Source: Hormoscilla sp. GM7CHS1pb
GTDB lineage: Bacteria > Cyanobacteriota > Cyanobacteriia > Cyanobacteriales > Desertifilaceae
Assembly: GCA_014323675.1 (NCBI GenBank)
Contig: JACONN010000005.1
Span: 744,001-808,000, forward strand
Direction: 5' to 3'
DNA: 64,000 nucleotides
The translations under genes and the position numbers were made by a program. Below the pieces are notes generated by a model. It was given only the letters and a program-made list of their open reading frames with translations. It made no database searches and had not been told where the DNA came from. How positions within the stretch are numbered: the stretch's first letter is position 1; each line of letters opens with the position of its first letter. Of the stretch, positions 63,004 through 64,000 are shown one piece after another.

Positions 63004-63772
63004 CACCTCTATTTATTAGTTTTCGGTTAGGTTTGGCACCGTTCCGGAAAAATCGATACTTTTTCAATTGTTTCCGATGCTGTTCCCAGGCGGCTGGCAT
63101 TTGGTCCCAAATTTGCCCATCCAAAAGCCGCCCTCCAGCTTTGGGGGTTCGACCGCCAACCTGCTTGAAGAAAAATGCTACCCCAGCATCCTGACATTGA
63201 TCGCGGATACTCTGGGCCCACTCACTTTGCATCGGACGGTATTTTGGTCCCGACTCGCCACCAACAATCACCCAGTCAATTCCCGTTAGATCGAGTTGTA
63301 AAGGACCTAACAGAGGTTCGCATGAAAGAAAGCGCACTGCAGAGCGAACTTGCCGCAGACAGTCAACGCGGTGAATGTAGTTTTGATTCTCCACAGACAC
63401 GCCCATCCAAACATTTTTATGCCAGTCTAGTTCAGAAGCTAATTCAAGCAGGCGATCATGCCGTTTAGTGAGAATTTGATATATATGCCAAGGTGTTTCA
63501 CCCATTACCTCAAAAACTTTCTTCAGGAACTCCACTGGCACTTCTTCGTGGAAGAGGTCACTCATCGAGTTAACAAATATTCGACTTGGTTTGCGCCACC
63601 GCTTTGGTTGTGCCAAACGGTCTTCATAGACTGTCAAGGCAAACCCATTCGGGAAATTTGTATGGAACCGTTTGGTGAGTGCTTCTGCATAGCAGTGCGC
63701 ACAACCAGGACTGACCTTGTCACAGCCAGTTGTCGGGTTCCAGGTTTTGTCCGCCCACTCGACTCCAGTATT
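62981..63772 (-). CDS. DUF5131 (phage Gp37/Gp68) three-cysteine protein, 5' end interrupted by a group II intron
   Basis: The open frame starts with NTGVEWADKTWNPTTG, then CDKVSPGCAHCYAEALTKRF: cysteines spaced C-x6-C-x2-C, a radical-SAM-like metal-binding pattern. It continues with PSRIFVNSMSDLFHEEVP, WMGVSVENQNYIHRVDCLRQ and IDWVIVGGESGPKYRPMQ. No start codon occurs in frame before an internal TTG at 63637, which would cut off the cysteine motif. Instead the frame runs into the 3' end of a group II intron at ~63772, so the first codons must be in an upstream exon beyond the window. Functional partner of TcmP. Confidence 0.85.
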   Translation of the reverse strand, partial: NTGVEWADKTWNPTTGCDKVSPGCAHCYAEALTKRFHTNFPNGFALTVYEDRLAQPKRWRKPSRIFVNSMSDLFHEEVPVEFLKKVFEVMGETPWHIYQILTKRHDRLLELASELDWHKNVWMGVSVENQNYIHRVDCLRQVRSAVRFLSCEPLLGPLQLDLTGIDWVIVGGESGPKYRPMQSEWAQSIRDQCQDAGVAFFFKQVGGRTPKAGGRLLDGQIWDQMPAAWEQHRKQLKKYRFFRNGAKPNRKLINRGATASVGM

Positions 63773-63775
63773 AAA

Positions 63776-64000
63776 CTAAGCCAGTGAGTCACCTCGTCGA
63801 CTTGTCTTCAAAACCGGACGTGAGACTTTCATCTCATCCGGCTCCTCAGTTATGCCATCCTTGTCATGGACACGGCTTTTACTGCCAGGTTTACGTGCAT
63901 TGCTGCCGTCTTGACTGGATTTTATGTTATGGCAATAATCGTGTAGCAACTGTAGGTTAGAGTATCGGTCTTTTCCTCCCCGTGAGGTGGGTAAGACGTG
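63776..64000 (-). CDS. Group II intron reverse transcriptase/maturase, C-terminal HNH part (partial)
   Basis: 75 codons to TAG at 63776: HVLPTSRGGKDRYSNLQLLH followed by DYCHNIKSSQDGSNARK is the HNH endonuclease end of cyanobacterial group II intron proteins (H-I/V-L-P...GG.D...NL.LLH..CH). The frame then runs through domain V (EEPDEMKVSRPVLKTS). The reverse transcriptase domain lies outside the window. Confidence 0.8.
   Translation of the reverse strand, partial: HVLPTSRGGKDRYSNLQLLHDYCHNIKSSQDGSNARKPGSKSRVHDKDGITEEPDEMKVSRPVLKTSRRGDSLA
63809..63844 (-). ncRNA. Group II intron domain V
   Basis: On the - strand GAGCCGGATGAGATGAAAGT followed by CTCACGTCCGGTTTTG: GAGCCG pairs with CGGTTTT, GATGAGA with TCTCAC-type stem, and GAAA forms the tetraloop. 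This is the catalytic domain V hairpin. Confidence 0.85.

Larger units (their letters stand above)
63773..64000 (-). mobile_element. 3' end of a group II intron (partial, runs off the window)
   Basis: Contains domain V (63809-63844) and the C-terminal part of the intron-encoded protein on the same strand. The intron 3' boundary is near 63772, between TTAGTTTAAT-type intron sequence and the exon ACTGGAGTCGAG. Confidence 0.8.

Noticed and set aside
1..64000. CRISPR array
   Set aside because: All regular repeats here have either coding periodicity, palindromic cores at 21 bp, or 10-32-bp units without unique 30-40-bp spacers; no cas genes seen.
1..64000. tRNA or rRNA genes
   Set aside because: No GTTCRANNC T-loop with a matching cloverleaf and no rRNA signature was recognised on either strand by eye.

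Overview
The window comes from a cyanobacterium, most likely a filamentous or colony-forming one with a repeat-rich genome. The octamer GCGATCGC (HIP1) is very frequent on both strands. Many genes belong to families typical of cyanobacteria: XisH/XisI, DUF1824, Uma2/DUF820, DUF29, SagB-type dehydrogenase, FHA and kinase proteins, and NACHT-HEAT proteins. Housekeeping genes sit as islands in accessory DNA: gltB (8.8-13.4 kb), metH (39.7-43.3 kb), ilvB (46.2-48.1 kb) and a fused 5-oxoprolinase/hydantoinase (58.1-61.7 kb).

Layout. 0-4 kb: xisH/xisI, a GH13 glucan hydrolase, and a broken DUF4258 gene beside DUF2283. 4.4-8.5 kb: a calcium-binding-type repeat protein with cohesin-like and dockerin-like modules, and a broken leucine-rich-repeat protein. 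8.8-13.4 kb: gltB. 13.4-14.5 kb: nested palindromes and a candidate small RNA. 14.5-21.7 kb: a PD-(D/E)XK-like protein, a small protein upstream of a giant NACHT-HEAT NTPase, and small stress-type genes. 22-30 kb: secreted protein, DUF1824, IS630 remnant, PaaK-like ligase, FHA protein, kinase remnant and SagB-like protein. 30-34.3 kb: an IS1-family element with an intact target duplication, a restriction-modification pair and DUF29 tandem copies. 34.3-39.4 kb: a heavily duplicated segment with two near-identical Uma2 genes, a 21-bp palindromic minisatellite and a MazEF-type pair with a broken second copy. 43.3-46 kb: a cluster of Phd-type antitoxins, one RelE-type toxin and Uma2 genes. 48-57.6 kb: GNAT, 5'-nucleotidase, YgiT/DUF4258, DUF2442, PhzF, MNT/HEPN toxin-antitoxin, a possible toxin/immunity pair and an M28 peptidase. 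61.9-64 kb: a TcmP gene convergent with a DUF5131 three-cysteine gene, whose 5' end abuts the 3' end of a group II intron running off the window.

Two themes cut across the annotation. First, at least eight genes, including metH and ilvB, are split by what looks like loss of one base in a G/C run. This fits systematic homopolymer error better than real gene death, so most 'pseudogene' entries here should be read as 'frameshifted in this sequence'. Second, the DNA is full of short palindromic elements, some inserted in frame inside coding genes and some nested inside one another. One family keeps a constant 16-nt loop while its perfectly complementary arms change between copies. Two separate arrays have a strict 21-bp period with a palindromic core. 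The most system-like gene sets are TcmP/DUF5131, the small-protein/NACHT-HEAT pair, the restriction-modification pair and the toxin-antitoxin modules; none shows direct evidence of function here.
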